A stretch of DNA of 64,000 nt from DASSYK01 sp036258315 (GTDB lineage Bacteria > Actinomycetota > Thermoleophilia > Solirubrobacterales > 70-9), in assembly GCA_036258315.1 (NCBI GenBank), contig DATADX010000042.1:27322-91321 (forward strand), written 5' to 3'. Made by a program: the position numbers and the translations under genes. Below, piece by piece: positions 17,679 through 27,891 of this stretch; position 1 is the first letter of the stretch; each line of letters opens with the position of its first letter. Below the pieces are notes generated by a model. The model had not been told where the DNA came from and searched no databases. It worked only from the letters and a program-made list of their open reading frames with translations.

Positions 17679-18673
17679 GCAACGGCAACGGCCCCGTCAA
17701 GGTCACCGTCACCGGCGCCGCCGGCCAGATCGGCTACGCGATCCTGTTCCGGATCGCGAGCGGGGAGATGCTCGGCGAGGGGGCGAAGGTCCACCTCAAC
17801 CTGCTCGAGATCCCGGATGCGGTCAAGGCCGCCGAGGGGACGGCGATGGAGCTCGACGACTGCGCCTTCCCGCTGCTCGCCGGGATCGACATCCTCGACG
17901 ACCCCGTCAAGGCCTTCGACGGCGCCAACGTCGCCCTCCTGATCGGCGCCCGGCCCCGCAGCAAGGGGATGGAGCGGGCCGACCTGCTCGAGGCGAACGG
18001 CGGCATCTTCAAGCCCCAGGGCGAGGCGATCAACGCCGGAGCCTCCGACGACGTCAAGGTGCTCGTCGTCGGCAACCCCGCGAACACGAACTGCCTGATC
18101 GCCGCCTCGAACGCGCCGGACGTGCCCCGCGAGCGCTTCAACGCGATGGTCCGCCTCGACCACAATCGCGCGATCGCCCAGCTCGCCAACCGGACCGGCG
18201 CCGACGTCGCCGAGGTCACCAACATGACGGTGTGGGGCAACCACTCGACCACGCAGTACCCGGATCTCGTCAACGCGAAGGTCAGGGGCGAATCGGCCTG
18301 GGACGCCGTCGGCGACGAGAAGTGGATCGCCGATGAGTTCATCCCGACGGTCGCCAAGCGCGGCGCGGCGATCATCGACGCCCGCGGGGCCTCGAGCGCG
18401 GCCTCCGCCGCCAACGCCGCGATCGACCACGTCCACGACTGGGTACTCGGCACCCCCGAGGGCGATTGGGCCTCGATGGCCGTCCCGACCGATGGCTCAT
18501 ACGGGATCGACGAGGGGATCTTCAGCGGGCTTCCCTGCAGCTGCTCCGGGGGCGAGTACACGATCGTGGATGGCCTCGAGGTGCCGGAGTTCTCGCGCGA
18601 GCGGATCGACGCCAGCGTCGCCGAGCTGCGCGAGGAGCGCGAGGCCGTCGAGAAGCTCGGGCTGCTCGGCTAG
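17675..18673 (+). CDS. mdh: Malate dehydrogenase
   Basis: Interconverts malate and oxaloacetate with NAD. 332 residues of the longer cytosolic-type MDH: N-terminal TGAAGQIGYAILFRIASGEM (nucleotide fold), ELDDCAFPLL, ALLIGARPRSKGMERADLLEANG, VVGNPANTN and the catalytic region VRLDHNRA ... TVWGNHSTTQYPD with its active His. Its ATG overlaps the icd stop (ATGA), so translation is coupled. Confidence 0.96.
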   Translation: MSNGNGPVKVTVTGAAGQIGYAILFRIASGEMLGEGAKVHLNLLEIPDAVKAAEGTAMELDDCAFPLLAGIDILDDPVKAFDGANVALLIGARPRSKGMERADLLEANGGIFKPQGEAINAGASDDVKVLVVGNPANTNCLIAASNAPDVPRERFNAMVRLDHNRAIAQLANRTGADVAEVTNMTVWGNHSTTQYPDLVNAKVRGESAWDAVGDEKWIADEFIPTVAKRGAAIIDARGASSAASAANAAIDHVHDWVLGTPEGDWASMAVPTDGSYGIDEGIFSGLPCSCSGGEYTIVDGLEVPEFSRERIDASVAELREEREAVEKLGLLG

Positions 18674-18756
18674 CCGACCCCGGGAACACCAACTCTTAAC
18701 CGGCTGGCGACGCCCGCTTAACCTCCCGCGCGGGACGGCAGGTCACGATCGGTGCC

Positions 18757-20193
18757 ATGTTCGGGGCGTCCGCGGGCTCGACCCGGATCGACCCTCGCGA
18801 GCTTGGGGCGCTCGCGGCGCTGCTCACCCTCGCAGCCTGGTTGCTCGGCCGCCAGCTCGGCTCCCCTTCGCTCGAGTTCGACGAGGGCGTCTATCTGCTC
18901 AGCACCGATCTGCTCGGCCGCGGCCTGGAGCTGGGGCGCGACGTGTTCAGCTCACAGCCGCCGCTCTTCCTGGCGCTGCTGGACGGCGCCAACCACCTCG
19001 CCAACGGCAGCTTCGCGGCGCTGCGAGCCGTCACGGTCGGGATCGCGCTGGCCGGGGCGCTGGCGGGATGGGCGATCGTCCGCGGGATCGCCGGGCCGTT
19101 CCCGGCGCTGGCCGCCGCCGCGCTCGTGGTGCTGGCGCCCGGCGTGGTCGACGCCGCCGCAGTCGTCAGCGCCGACGTTCCCTGCGTTGCGCTCGGCACG
19201 GGCGCGCTGCTCGCCGCCCGCGCCGCGCGGCAGCGGCCGGTCTGGGCTGCGGTCGCGGGAACGCTGCTCGCCTGCGCGCTGCTCGTGAAGCTGCTCGCGG
19301 TTCCGTTCGCCGTCGCGCTCGCCGTCGCGGCGATCGTCGACCGCCCCTCCCGGCGGGCGCTCGGTTGGTTCGCGGTCGGGACGCTCGCCGTCCTCGGCGC
19401 GGCCGCGCTCGCCTACGCCAGCGTCCTCGGCGAGCTCTGGCGCAGCGCGATCGGCCTCCACCTCGAGGCGCGCGAGGGGACGATCAGCCTCCCCCGTTCC
19501 TCGATCGTGGCGGAGGTGGCGATGATCGTCACCGCGTACGTGGGGATGCTGGCGCTGCTGGCCGTCGGCCTCGCGCACCGGCCGCGGTCCGAGCTTCGCA
19601 CCTGGGCCCGCGACCGCGCCGACCTCCTCACCGTGCTCGCGGCGGCCCTGCTCCTGGTCGCCTTTCACCGCCCCCTCCTTCACCACCATCTGGTGATCGT
19701 CGCCTGGCCGCTGGCGCTGATCGCCGCCAGCACCCTCCCCGCGCGGCTCCCGCCGCGGGCGCTCGTCGTCACCGGCGCCTGCGCGCTTCTCGTCGTTCCC
19801 TGGGCGGCGCGCGGCCGGGACACCGTCGAGGGGGCCGAGTCGGCGCGACTGGATCGGGTCGCAGCCGCCGTCGAGGCGTCGACGGCACCCGGCGAGACCG
19901 TGGTCAGCGACCTGCCGCTCGTCCCGCTGTTCGCCGAGCGCCCGGCCGCGCCTGCGACGGTAGACCCGTCGGCGGTCCGCGTCGGCACGGGCTCGCTCGG
20001 CCGCGACGACATCCTCGCCGCCGCCGACGAGGCGGGCGCGGCCGTCGTCGGACGCTCGTTCGAGCTGGTGCCGGGACTCGAGGCCGGGCTCGCGAGCCGC
20101 TATGCGACCGTCGTGGACGTCGGTGGGGTGCGCATCTACGCCGGCCCCCGCGAGCCGGCTAGCCCGGGTGGTAGCCGCGTCCCCGCTTCTTGA
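18757..20193 (+). CDS. GT39-like membrane glycosyltransferase
   Basis: 478 residues with about 9-11 hydrophobic segments. The first extracytoplasmic loop has FDEGVYLLSTDLLGRG followed by SSQPPLFLALL, the acidic-residue pattern of the ArnT/PMT (GT-C fold) enzymes that transfer sugars from polyprenyl phosphates. The acceptor is unknown: protein O-mannosylation or cell-wall glycan modification are both possible. No Shine-Dalgarno is obvious before the ATG; the upstream region has TTAACC at 18697 and TAACCT at 18719. Its 3' end overlaps the convergent winged-helix gene by 35 bp. Confidence 0.8.
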   Translation: MFGASAGSTRIDPRELGALAALLTLAAWLLGRQLGSPSLEFDEGVYLLSTDLLGRGLELGRDVFSSQPPLFLALLDGANHLANGSFAALRAVTVGIALAGALAGWAIVRGIAGPFPALAAAALVVLAPGVVDAAAVVSADVPCVALGTGALLAARAARQRPVWAAVAGTLLACALLVKLLAVPFAVALAVAAIVDRPSRRALGWFAVGTLAVLGAAALAYASVLGELWRSAIGLHLEAREGTISLPRSSIVAEVAMIVTAYVGMLALLAVGLAHRPRSELRTWARDRADLLTVLAAALLLVAFHRPLLHHHLVIVAWPLALIAASTLPARLPPRALVVTGACALLVVPWAARGRDTVEGAESARLDRVAAAVEASTAPGETVVSDLPLVPLFAERPAAPATVDPSAVRVGTGSLGRDDILAAADEAGAAVVGRSFELVPGLEAGLASRYATVVDVGGVRIYAGPREPASPGGSRVPAS

Positions 20194-20530
20194 TCCGGCC
20201 TTCCTTCTCCAGATCAGGAAGCACCCGGTAGAGGTAGTTGGGGGCCTTCAGCTTCATCTTCTTGCCGAGCTCGGATACCTCGATCCCGGGGTTGTCGCCG
20301 ATGATCTTCACGGCCTGGTCTGCGCGGGTGCCGCCGCGCCGCCGCCGCCGAGTGCCGCCGCCGCTGCCGCGCGGACGGGCAGCGCCCCGCCGGCGGCCCC
20401 CCAGGCCTGAGATCGCGCTTTCGATCTGGCGCAGCTCCCCCTGGAGCTCGTTCCGCCTCTTCTCGAGCAGGGCCCGAGCCTTGTCGACGGTGTCAGAAGT
20501 GGGTGTCATGGCGGTCCTGGTTCCTTCCAT
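20159..20530 (-). CDS. Small winged-helix protein with coiled-coil and basic linker
   Basis: 123 residues. Residues ~15-45 are helical (VDKARALLEKRRNELQGELRQIESAI), followed by a Gly/Arg-rich linker (GGGTRRRRRGG), then a winged-helix-like domain ~70-118 (DNPGIEVSELGKKMKLKAPNYLYRVLPDLEKEGRIKKRGRGY). It is probably a DNA-binding regulator or nucleoid-associated protein. Start: the ATG at 20530; an ATG at 20509 (MTPTSD) is a good alternative. The 3' end overlaps the GT39-like gene tail to tail. Confidence 0.78.
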   Translation of the reverse strand: MEGTRTAMTPTSDTVDKARALLEKRRNELQGELRQIESAISGLGGRRRGAARPRGSGGGTRRRRRGGTRADQAVKIIGDNPGIEVSELGKKMKLKAPNYLYRVLPDLEKEGRIKKRGRGYHPG

Positions 20531-20582
20531 GTCAAATTAATGTCATTCGCTCACTTCACTGTAACCGTTAGCGTGAGCCGGT

Positions 20583-21551
20583 ATGAATGGAGGCCGCCGC
20601 ACGGTGGTGATCGCGAGGGTGCTGCTGCCGGCCGGCCGCGACCCCCTCGCGGAGCGGTTCGAGGTCCGCGAGGGCGGACTCGATGCCACCCGGGAGCGGG
20701 TGCTGGAGATCGTCCCCGGCGCCGCGGCGCTGATCGCCGACCCGAGCGTGCCCGTCGACGCGGAGCTGCTCGAGACTGCCGGTGACGAGCTGAGGGTCGT
20801 CTCCAACTTCGCGGTGGGCTACGACAACATCGACCTCGACGCGTGCCGAGCGCGCGGGGTGACAGTCACCAACACACCCGGCGTGCTGACGGAGGCGACC
20901 GCCGAGCTCGCCCTCGCCCTCACCCTCGCCGCCGCCAGGCAACTCGGCGGAGCCGAGCGGGACCTGCGGGCGGGCCGCTGGCGCGGCTGGGACCCCGCCG
21001 CCTACCGCGGGCTCGAGCTGCGCGGCTCCACGGTCGGGGTCGTCGGGCTGGGCAGGATCGGCGGGCGCTACGCCGAGCTGGTCGGCGCGATCGGGGCGGA
21101 GGTCGTCTACTCGGGCCCGAGCGCAAAGCCCGAGGCGGAGCGCGCGCTCGGCGCCCGGCGGCTCGAGCTCGCGGGGCTGCTCGCCGCCGCCGACGTCGTC
21201 AGCGTCCACGCCCCGGCCGCCGAGGCGACCCGGCGGCTGATCGGCGCGGCCGAGCTCGACCTGATCGGCCCCGCGGCCGTCCTCGTCAACACCTCCCGGG
21301 GCTCGCTGATCGACTCCGCAGCGCTCGCCGCCGCGCTCCGGGAGGGCCGGCTCGGGGCCGCGGGGCTCGACGTCTACGAGCACGAGCCCGAGGTGCCGGC
21401 CGAGCTTCTCGAGGCACCTCGCTGCGTGCTGCTGCCCCACATCGGCTCCGCGACCCGCAAGTCCCGCGACGCGATGGCGCGGCTCGCGGCGGAGAACGCG
21501 ATCGCGGTGCTCGACGGCCGGGATCCGCTCAGCCCGGTCGGTACGGGCTGA
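20583..21551 (+). CDS. D-2-hydroxyacid dehydrogenase (glyoxylate reductase/SerA-like)
   Basis: 322 residues, NAD-dependent dehydrogenase of the D-isomer-specific family. It has the substrate-loop motif NFAVGYDNIDL (~82-92), nucleotide motif GVVGLGRIGGRYAEL (~150), and the catalytic triad Arg in NTSRGSLID, Glu in DVYEHEPEV and His in LPHIGSAT. No ACT domain, so it is shorter than serine-pathway SerA; glyoxylate/hydroxypyruvate reductase is the likelier role. The ATG lies 8 nt after TAGCGT. The 3' end overlaps the convergent hydroxylase gene by 23 bp. Confidence 0.9.
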   Translation: MNGGRRTVVIARVLLPAGRDPLAERFEVREGGLDATRERVLEIVPGAAALIADPSVPVDAELLETAGDELRVVSNFAVGYDNIDLDACRARGVTVTNTPGVLTEATAELALALTLAAARQLGGAERDLRAGRWRGWDPAAYRGLELRGSTVGVVGLGRIGGRYAELVGAIGAEVVYSGPSAKPEAERALGARRLELAGLLAAADVVSVHAPAAEATRRLIGAAELDLIGPAAVLVNTSRGSLIDSAALAAALREGRLGAAGLDVYEHEPEVPAELLEAPRCVLLPHIGSATRKSRDAMARLAAENAIAVLDGRDPLSPVGTG

Positions 21552-22206
21552 CGCCCTTCGCTCCGGAGTCGGGCGGCCTGGTGGCCACCTTGCGCCGCTT
21601 CGGCAATGTCCGGAAGACCACGTCCCAGAGCGGGGAGGAGACCCCGAACCCGTAGTGGTGGTCCTGGAAGTGGTGGCGCATGTGCTGCTCGCGCAGCTTC
21701 CGCCCGAGCTTCGTCTTCGGCGTGTGGTGATGGACGTGGTAGTGGGTGTAGTCGTAGGTCAGGTAGCCGAGCAGGAATCCGGAGAAGAGCGGGAACGCGT
21801 GCGGGGTCCCGAAGATGAGTGCGAACAGGCCGAAGAAGAGGACCGCGAGCGGGATGCTCGCGCCGGGCGGCATCACCAGCCGCATCGCGTCGTTGGGGTG
21901 ATCATGGTGCACGCCGTGGATCATGAAGTGGAGGCGGTCGCCGCCCCGGAACTTCGGCCGCCAGTGGAAGACGAGCCGATGCAGCCAGTACTCGGTCGGC
22001 GTCCAGATCACGACCCCCGCGATCGTCAACAGCACGGCGGTCCCACCGGAGAGCCCGCCGTCGATCCCGAGCCAGATTCCCGCGGCGGCGACCGGCAGGT
22101 AGATCACCGCCGGGACGGCGGGATGGACGCGCGTGAAGAAGTCGAGGAAGCGGCTCCTGAACATCGGCGGCGAGGCCGAGAGCCGGGCTGTCCGCTGCTG
22201 CGACAT
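21529..22206 (-). CDS. Fatty acid hydroxylase/sterol desaturase superfamily membrane protein
   Basis: 225 residues with four hydrophobic segments and the full His-cluster set for a di-iron site: HRLVFH, HFMIHGVHHDHP, HYHVHHH and HMRHHFQDHHYGFG. This is the FA2H-like pattern; a 2-hydroxylase of membrane lipids or a carotenoid/sterol hydroxylase is possible. The ATG follows TAAGAT by 8 nt (22215-22220). Confidence 0.88.
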   Translation of the reverse strand: MSQQRTARLSASPPMFRSRFLDFFTRVHPAVPAVIYLPVAAAGIWLGIDGGLSGGTAVLLTIAGVVIWTPTEYWLHRLVFHWRPKFRGGDRLHFMIHGVHHDHPNDAMRLVMPPGASIPLAVLFFGLFALIFGTPHAFPLFSGFLLGYLTYDYTHYHVHHHTPKTKLGRKLREQHMRHHFQDHHYGFGVSSPLWDVVFRTLPKRRKVATRPPDSGAKGVSPYRPG

Positions 22207-22214
22207 CGAGGCGG

Positions 22215-22220
22215 ATCTTA
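22215..22220 (-). promoter_or_regulatory. -10 element (TAAGAT) for the hydroxylase gene
   Basis: Same hexamer and a similar spacing (8 nt) as the M50 protease gene promoter; the transcript would start at or near the ATG. Confidence 0.45.
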
Positions 22221-22249
22221 GCGCCGCCGCGCCGCGGATGAGGCGAGAC

Positions 22250-22263
22250 TTAGGGTGCCCTAA
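22250..22263. promoter_or_regulatory. Palindrome TTAGGG-TG-CCCTAA
   Basis: Perfect 6-bp arms around a TG centre, in the 208-bp gene-free stretch between the hydroxylase and the four-Cys protein. This stretch also holds a CCGC/GCGG hairpin (~22308) and a GCGGGG/CCCCGC hairpin (~22369-22386). A regulator site is possible but unproven. Confidence 0.35.
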
Positions 22264-22414
22264 CGTCGTTTCCCGGTCCCCTTACAAACCCGGAAAAAAG
22301 AACACCGCCATTTGCGGAAACGCCCCTGGCGCAGGCTCGGCGCAGGTGGCATAGTGGCTCTGCGCCGCGGGGACCTGCCCCCGCAGCGGGAGACCTAGAC
22401 GAGAGGGGGCCGAC

Positions 22415-22621
22415 GTGGCCGGACGGCGAGCGCGCGCGAGCGCGGACAAGAGGACCTGCGATCAATGCTTCTTCCGCCGCCGCAACCTCTGCGCGCTCGG
22501 CCTCGACGAGCCGTGTCCCACCTTCCGGCCCGACAGCCCCTCCGGCCTGGTGCCGCCGATGCAGCCGTCGCTTCTGATCCGAACCGACCGCCAGCCCGCG
22601 GCATTCGAAGCGGCGGCGTAG
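22415..22621 (+). CDS. Small four-cysteine protein, probable zinc knuckle
   Basis: 68 residues, basic N-terminus, then C15xxC18 x7 C26 x7 C34 in RTCDQCFFRRRNLCALGLDEPCPTF. The even spacing of four Cys suggests one bound zinc. It is not recognised as a named family. The GTG start has GAGAGGGGG just upstream. The stop codon TAG lies within a GCGGCGGCGTAG unit that belongs to the downstream repeat cluster, so the last residues (AAFEAAA) may be repeat-derived and the protein may have had a longer or different end before. Confidence 0.6.
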   Translation: MAGRRARASADKRTCDQCFFRRRNLCALGLDEPCPTFRPDSPSGLVPPMQPSLLIRTDRQPAAFEAAA

Positions 22622-22722
22622 GGGCCACCAGCGGCCCCAAGCGACCGCCAGCGCCGGCACCTGAAGGGACGGCGTAGCCGCCGCGACTGAACCTGAAGCG
22701 GCGGCGTAGCCGCCGCGACTGA
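22610..22722 (+). repeat. GC-rich hairpin repeat cluster
   Basis: Two near-identical 32-bp units in tandem (22659-22690 and 22691-22722, two mismatches: ACCTGAAG, then GACG or CGGC, then GCGTAGCCGCCGCGACTGA). A partial unit GCGGCGGCGTAG at ~22610-22621 overlaps the stop of the small protein. The core GCGGCGGC-GTA-GCCGCCGC folds into a perfect 8-bp hairpin, so this could be a terminator or REP-like element. Confidence 0.6.
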
Positions 22723-22805
22723 TGCTGGGCGGCCGCTTGCGGTCGCGTCTTGGTGGCGAAGCCGTGGCCCGCCCCGGCTAGAGTCTCGGCGCAGGGCGTT
22801 CCCCG

Positions 22806-22826
22806 ATGAGGCTCCTCATCCCTTGA
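22806..22826 (+). other. 6-codon upstream ORF overlapping the MBL gene start
   Basis: ATG AGG CTC CTC ATC CCT TGA encodes MRLLIP and its TGA overlaps the TTG start at 22823 (TTGA). The segment GATGAG-GCTC-CTCATC (22805-22820) is also a 6-bp hairpin. Whether it is translated is not known. Confidence 0.4.
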
Positions 22827-23614
22827 GAATCACGGTGCTCGGGAAGTCCCCGTCCTGGCAGGACGCGGGCGGGGCCTGCAGCGGCTATCTGATCGAGCAC
22901 GACGACGCGAAGGTGCTGCTCGACTGCGGCAACGGGGTGTTCGGGAAGCTTCGCGAGCGGATCGACTACGTCGAGGTGGACGCCGCCGTGGTCTCGCACC
23001 TGCACGCCGATCATTTCCTCGATCTCGTTCCCTTCTCCTATGCCCTCACCTACGCCCCCAAGCAGCAGCCGGTCCCGGTCCACACCTGGCCCGGCACCGA
23101 CCGGCCGGCGCGGCCGCGGCTGGTCGCTCCCCCGGGGGCGGGCAAGGTCTTCCGCCGGGTGGTCGGCGCGTGGGGAAACGACGACCTGATCGAGACCGCC
23201 TTCGACCTCGAGGAGTACGCATCGGGCAGCACCGTCGAGATCGAGGGCCTGCGGGTCAGATTCTCGCCCGTGCCGCACTTCATCGACACCTTCGCCGTCA
23301 CCGTCACCGCGGACGGCTCGGGGACGTTCGCCTACAGCGCCGACACCCGCCCGGGCGACGAGATCGTCGAGGCGGTCCGGGGCGCCGACCTGCTCCTGAT
23401 CGAGGCGACGCTGCCGCGTCCCGAGCGGACCGGGATCCGCGGGCACCTCACTCCCGAGGAGGCCGGGGAGCACGCCAAGCGGGCCGGCGCCCGCCGCGTC
23501 GTCATCACCCACATCTCGGACGAGCTCGGCGAGGACTGGGCGCGCGACGAGGCCTCGCGCGGCTTCGGCGCCCCGGTTGAAGTCGCCCGCGAAGGAGCTG
23601 TCTACGAGGTCTAG
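22823..23614 (+). CDS. MBL-fold metal-dependent hydrolase
   Basis: 263 residues, metallo-beta-lactamase fold of the RNase Z/arylsulfatase-like group: GKSPSWQDAGGACSGYLIEHDD (residues ~7-28), zinc motif SHLHADHFLDL (~57-67), later ligands in PVPHFIDT, SADTRPGDE and ITHISDE. The metal ligands are all present. The substrate is unknown. Start: TTG at 22823 gives MRITVLGKSPS, in line with the fold; it overlaps the stop of a 6-codon ORF, so initiation may depend on coupling. A -10-like TAGAGT (22779-22784) would give a short 5' leader. Confidence 0.85.
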   Translation: MRITVLGKSPSWQDAGGACSGYLIEHDDAKVLLDCGNGVFGKLRERIDYVEVDAAVVSHLHADHFLDLVPFSYALTYAPKQQPVPVHTWPGTDRPARPRLVAPPGAGKVFRRVVGAWGNDDLIETAFDLEEYASGSTVEIEGLRVRFSPVPHFIDTFAVTVTADGSGTFAYSADTRPGDEIVEAVRGADLLLIEATLPRPERTGIRGHLTPEEAGEHAKRAGARRVVITHISDELGEDWARDEASRGFGAPVEVAREGAVYEV

Positions 23615-23646
23615 CGGAGCCTGTACCCCGGCTACGCTTTGTCGTG

Positions 23647-24104
23647 ATGACCAGCCAACGAGATCCGTTCGCGGACTTCGCCCGGATGCGCCGGGAGATG
23701 GATGAGCTGCTCGGCGACTTCTGGGACCAGGCCGGTTACACGGGCAGTCGCCAGGCGGCCGCCTTCGTGCCACACGTGGACGTCTACTACTGCGGCTCGG
23801 ACGCCCCCGACCGGGCCATCGTCAAGGTCGACCTGCCCGGCGTCGAGGTCGACGCCGTCAACCTCGAGGTCCGCGGCCGCACCCTCGTGATCAGCGGGGA
23901 GCGCCCGGTTCGCGACACCGAAGGCCGGACATACCAGCAGGTCGAGCTCCCCTCCGGCCCGTTCAAGCGGATCGTGGAGCTGTCGGTCGACGTGCGGGCC
24001 GATCGGGCGCAGGCAACCTATGAGGACGGGATCCTCCGGGTCGAGCTGCCGATTCGAGCCCAGCCCGGGGCGCGGCAGGTCCCGATCGAGCGCGCGGAGC
24101 CCTG

Positions 24105-24105
<1 letters not shown>
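23647..24105 (+). CDS. Hsp20/alpha-crystallin small heat-shock protein
   Basis: A chaperone that holds unfolded proteins. About 152 residues: helix at the N-terminus (FADFARMRREMDELLGDFWD), alpha-crystallin domain ~38-135 with the conserved PHVDVYY, DLPGVEVDAVNLEV, LVISGER and YEDGILRVELPI. The ATG at 23647 follows TACGCT by 8 nt; a GTG at 23644 is possible. Its stop overlaps the lon ATG (TGATG), so a chaperone and a protease are made together. Confidence 0.92.
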
Positions 24106-26567
<2,462 letters not shown>

Positions 26568-26614
26568 CAAGTAGTCTCCCTTCTGCACCCAGCCAAGCAA
26601 GCGAGGAGACACAG

Positions 26615-27076
26615 ATGGCGCAAAGCAGAAGCGCGAAGGCCGGCGACGCGGCCAAGTCAGTCGCTTCGAATCCGTACGTGCGCCGGCTGCTCGAGGATGA
26701 GGAGCTGCGTGAGAACGTCCGGGTCGCCTTCGAGGCGGCCAGAAACGCGTACGCACGGATGTCGAACGGCAAGGGGCCCGCGAAGTCGCTGATGGATGAC
26801 AAGAAGGTTCAGCGCGATCTCAGGACCGCGGCCGAGTCGCTTCGAGACGCCTCCCAGCAGCTGCGGGGCAAGCGCACCCGAAGCGGCGGCGGCTTCAGCC
26901 TCGGCAAGGCGCTGCTACTCGCGGTGATCGGCGCCGCGCTGGTGCTGATCCTGAGCGAGGACGCGCGCAAGGCGGTGCTGGACAAGCTGTTCGGCGCGGA
27001 GGAGGAGTTCGAGTACACCTCGACGACCACCCCCGAGCCCGCCCAGACGGTGGGCAGCAGCACCACGGCCGACTGA
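26615..27076 (+). CDS. Single-pass membrane protein, unknown
   Basis: 153 residues. Soluble helical N-terminal half (SNPYVRRLLEDEELRENVRVAFEAARNAYARM), a Ser/Arg/Gly linker, one transmembrane segment ~108-128 (LLLAVIGAALVLILSE), then a Thr/Ser/Pro-rich tail (TSTTTPEPAQT). The N-terminus is probably cytoplasmic. The start is set by GAGGAG (26603-26608) before the ATG, with TAGTCT at 26572-26577 as promoter. It ends just before an intrinsic terminator. It is not recognised as a named family. Confidence 0.8.
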   Translation: MAQSRSAKAGDAAKSVASNPYVRRLLEDEELRENVRVAFEAARNAYARMSNGKGPAKSLMDDKKVQRDLRTAAESLRDASQQLRGKRTRSGGGFSLGKALLLAVIGAALVLILSEDARKAVLDKLFGAEEEFEYTSTTTPEPAQTVGSSTTAD

Positions 27077-27100
27077 CCGGCCCTCGAATCAGACGTCGAG

Positions 27101-27129
27101 GGGGGCGCCCTCGGGCGCCCCTTCTCTTG
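27101..27129 (+). terminator. Intrinsic terminator
   Basis: GGGGCGCCC-TC-GGGCGCCCC gives a 9-bp perfect stem, followed by TTCTCTTG. It lies 25 bp after the stop of the membrane-protein gene and before the MBL gene. Confidence 0.75.
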
Positions 27130-27135
27130 CGTAGC

Positions 27136-27141
27136 TAGGCT
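27136..27141 (+). promoter_or_regulatory. -10 element (TAGGCT) for the second MBL gene
   Basis: TAGGCT is 8 nt before the ATG at 27150; the terminator ends just upstream, so this is a new transcription unit. Confidence 0.5.
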
Positions 27142-27149
27142 GCGAAGCG

Positions 27150-27851
27150 ATGGCCAGCGTCCACGTTCTCCTGCCGGCCCAGCGCTACGTGTTCGCGGTC
27201 TCCAACGGCGAGGCGGAGGCCGAGGTCGTCGACAGCTCCGCCGACGGCTTTCGCCGCTACAAGGCCCTGCAGGGCGGGGGTCGGACGACCGGGATGGTCG
27301 CCTTTCCGAACACGCTCCTGATCCGCGCCGAGCGCGACTACCTCGTCGACCCCGGGCTGGTCATGCAGGGGGCGCCCCTGATCGGCGCGATGGAGGAGCT
27401 CGACGTCGAGCCGCAGCAGGTCAGGGACGTGATCCTCACCCACCTCCACTTCGACCACGCCGAGGGCCTGGCGGCGTGGCCGATGCGGCGCACCTACGTG
27501 CACGCGATCGAGACGGAGGCGCCCTACGCCCAGTTCGTCGCCGGCCAGCTCGACAGCGCCGACCTCGAGCTCCTCAAGGGCGACGAGGGCGAGATCGAGC
27601 CCGGGCTGCGGTGGATGCTGACCCCCGGCCACAGCGACGGGCTGATCTCCCTGCTCGTCGACACCGACGACGGCCTCGTCGTGGTCGCCTCCGACTGCAT
27701 AGGGCCGCTCCCCGAGTACTTCGAGGCGATGGACCTGCCCGAGGACTTCGGGCCCGAGCGCGAGGAGCTGCTCCGCCAGTGGCGCCGGATCCGCGACCTC
27801 GATCCCGCCGTGGTGATTCCCGGGCACAACCCGCCCGTCCACCTGCGCTGA
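27150..27851 (+). CDS. MBL-fold metallo-hydrolase (lactonase-like)
   Basis: 233 residues: zinc motif THLHFDHAEG (~99-108), then His in TPGHSDG (~164), Asp in ASDCIG (~188) and His in IPGHNPP (~226). The set of ligands matches a functional di-zinc site; the overall layout recalls N-acyl-homoserine lactonases and other small hydrolases. The substrate is unknown. The downstream neighbour is a TetR gene on the same strand, with its own promoter. Confidence 0.85.
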   Translation: MASVHVLLPAQRYVFAVSNGEAEAEVVDSSADGFRRYKALQGGGRTTGMVAFPNTLLIRAERDYLVDPGLVMQGAPLIGAMEELDVEPQQVRDVILTHLHFDHAEGLAAWPMRRTYVHAIETEAPYAQFVAGQLDSADLELLKGDEGEIEPGLRWMLTPGHSDGLISLLVDTDDGLVVVASDCIGPLPEYFEAMDLPEDFGPEREELLRQWRRIRDLDPAVVIPGHNPPVHLR

Positions 27852-27869
27852 GCTGGCTATCCGGCCAGC
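27852..27869. promoter_or_regulatory. Inverted repeat GCTGGC-N6-GCCAGC
   Basis: Six-bp perfect arms immediately after the MBL stop and 8 bp before the TAGACT -10 of the TetR gene. It could be an operator for that TetR or part of a terminator; no T-run follows. Confidence 0.35.
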
Positions 27870-27891
27870 CCACCACCTAGACTCGGCGGGA

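Noticed and set aside
22250..22263. IdeR/DtxR iron box
   Set aside because: The known box is 19 bp with wider half-site spacing (TTAGG-N9-CCTAA); here only 4 bases separate TTAGG and CCTAA.
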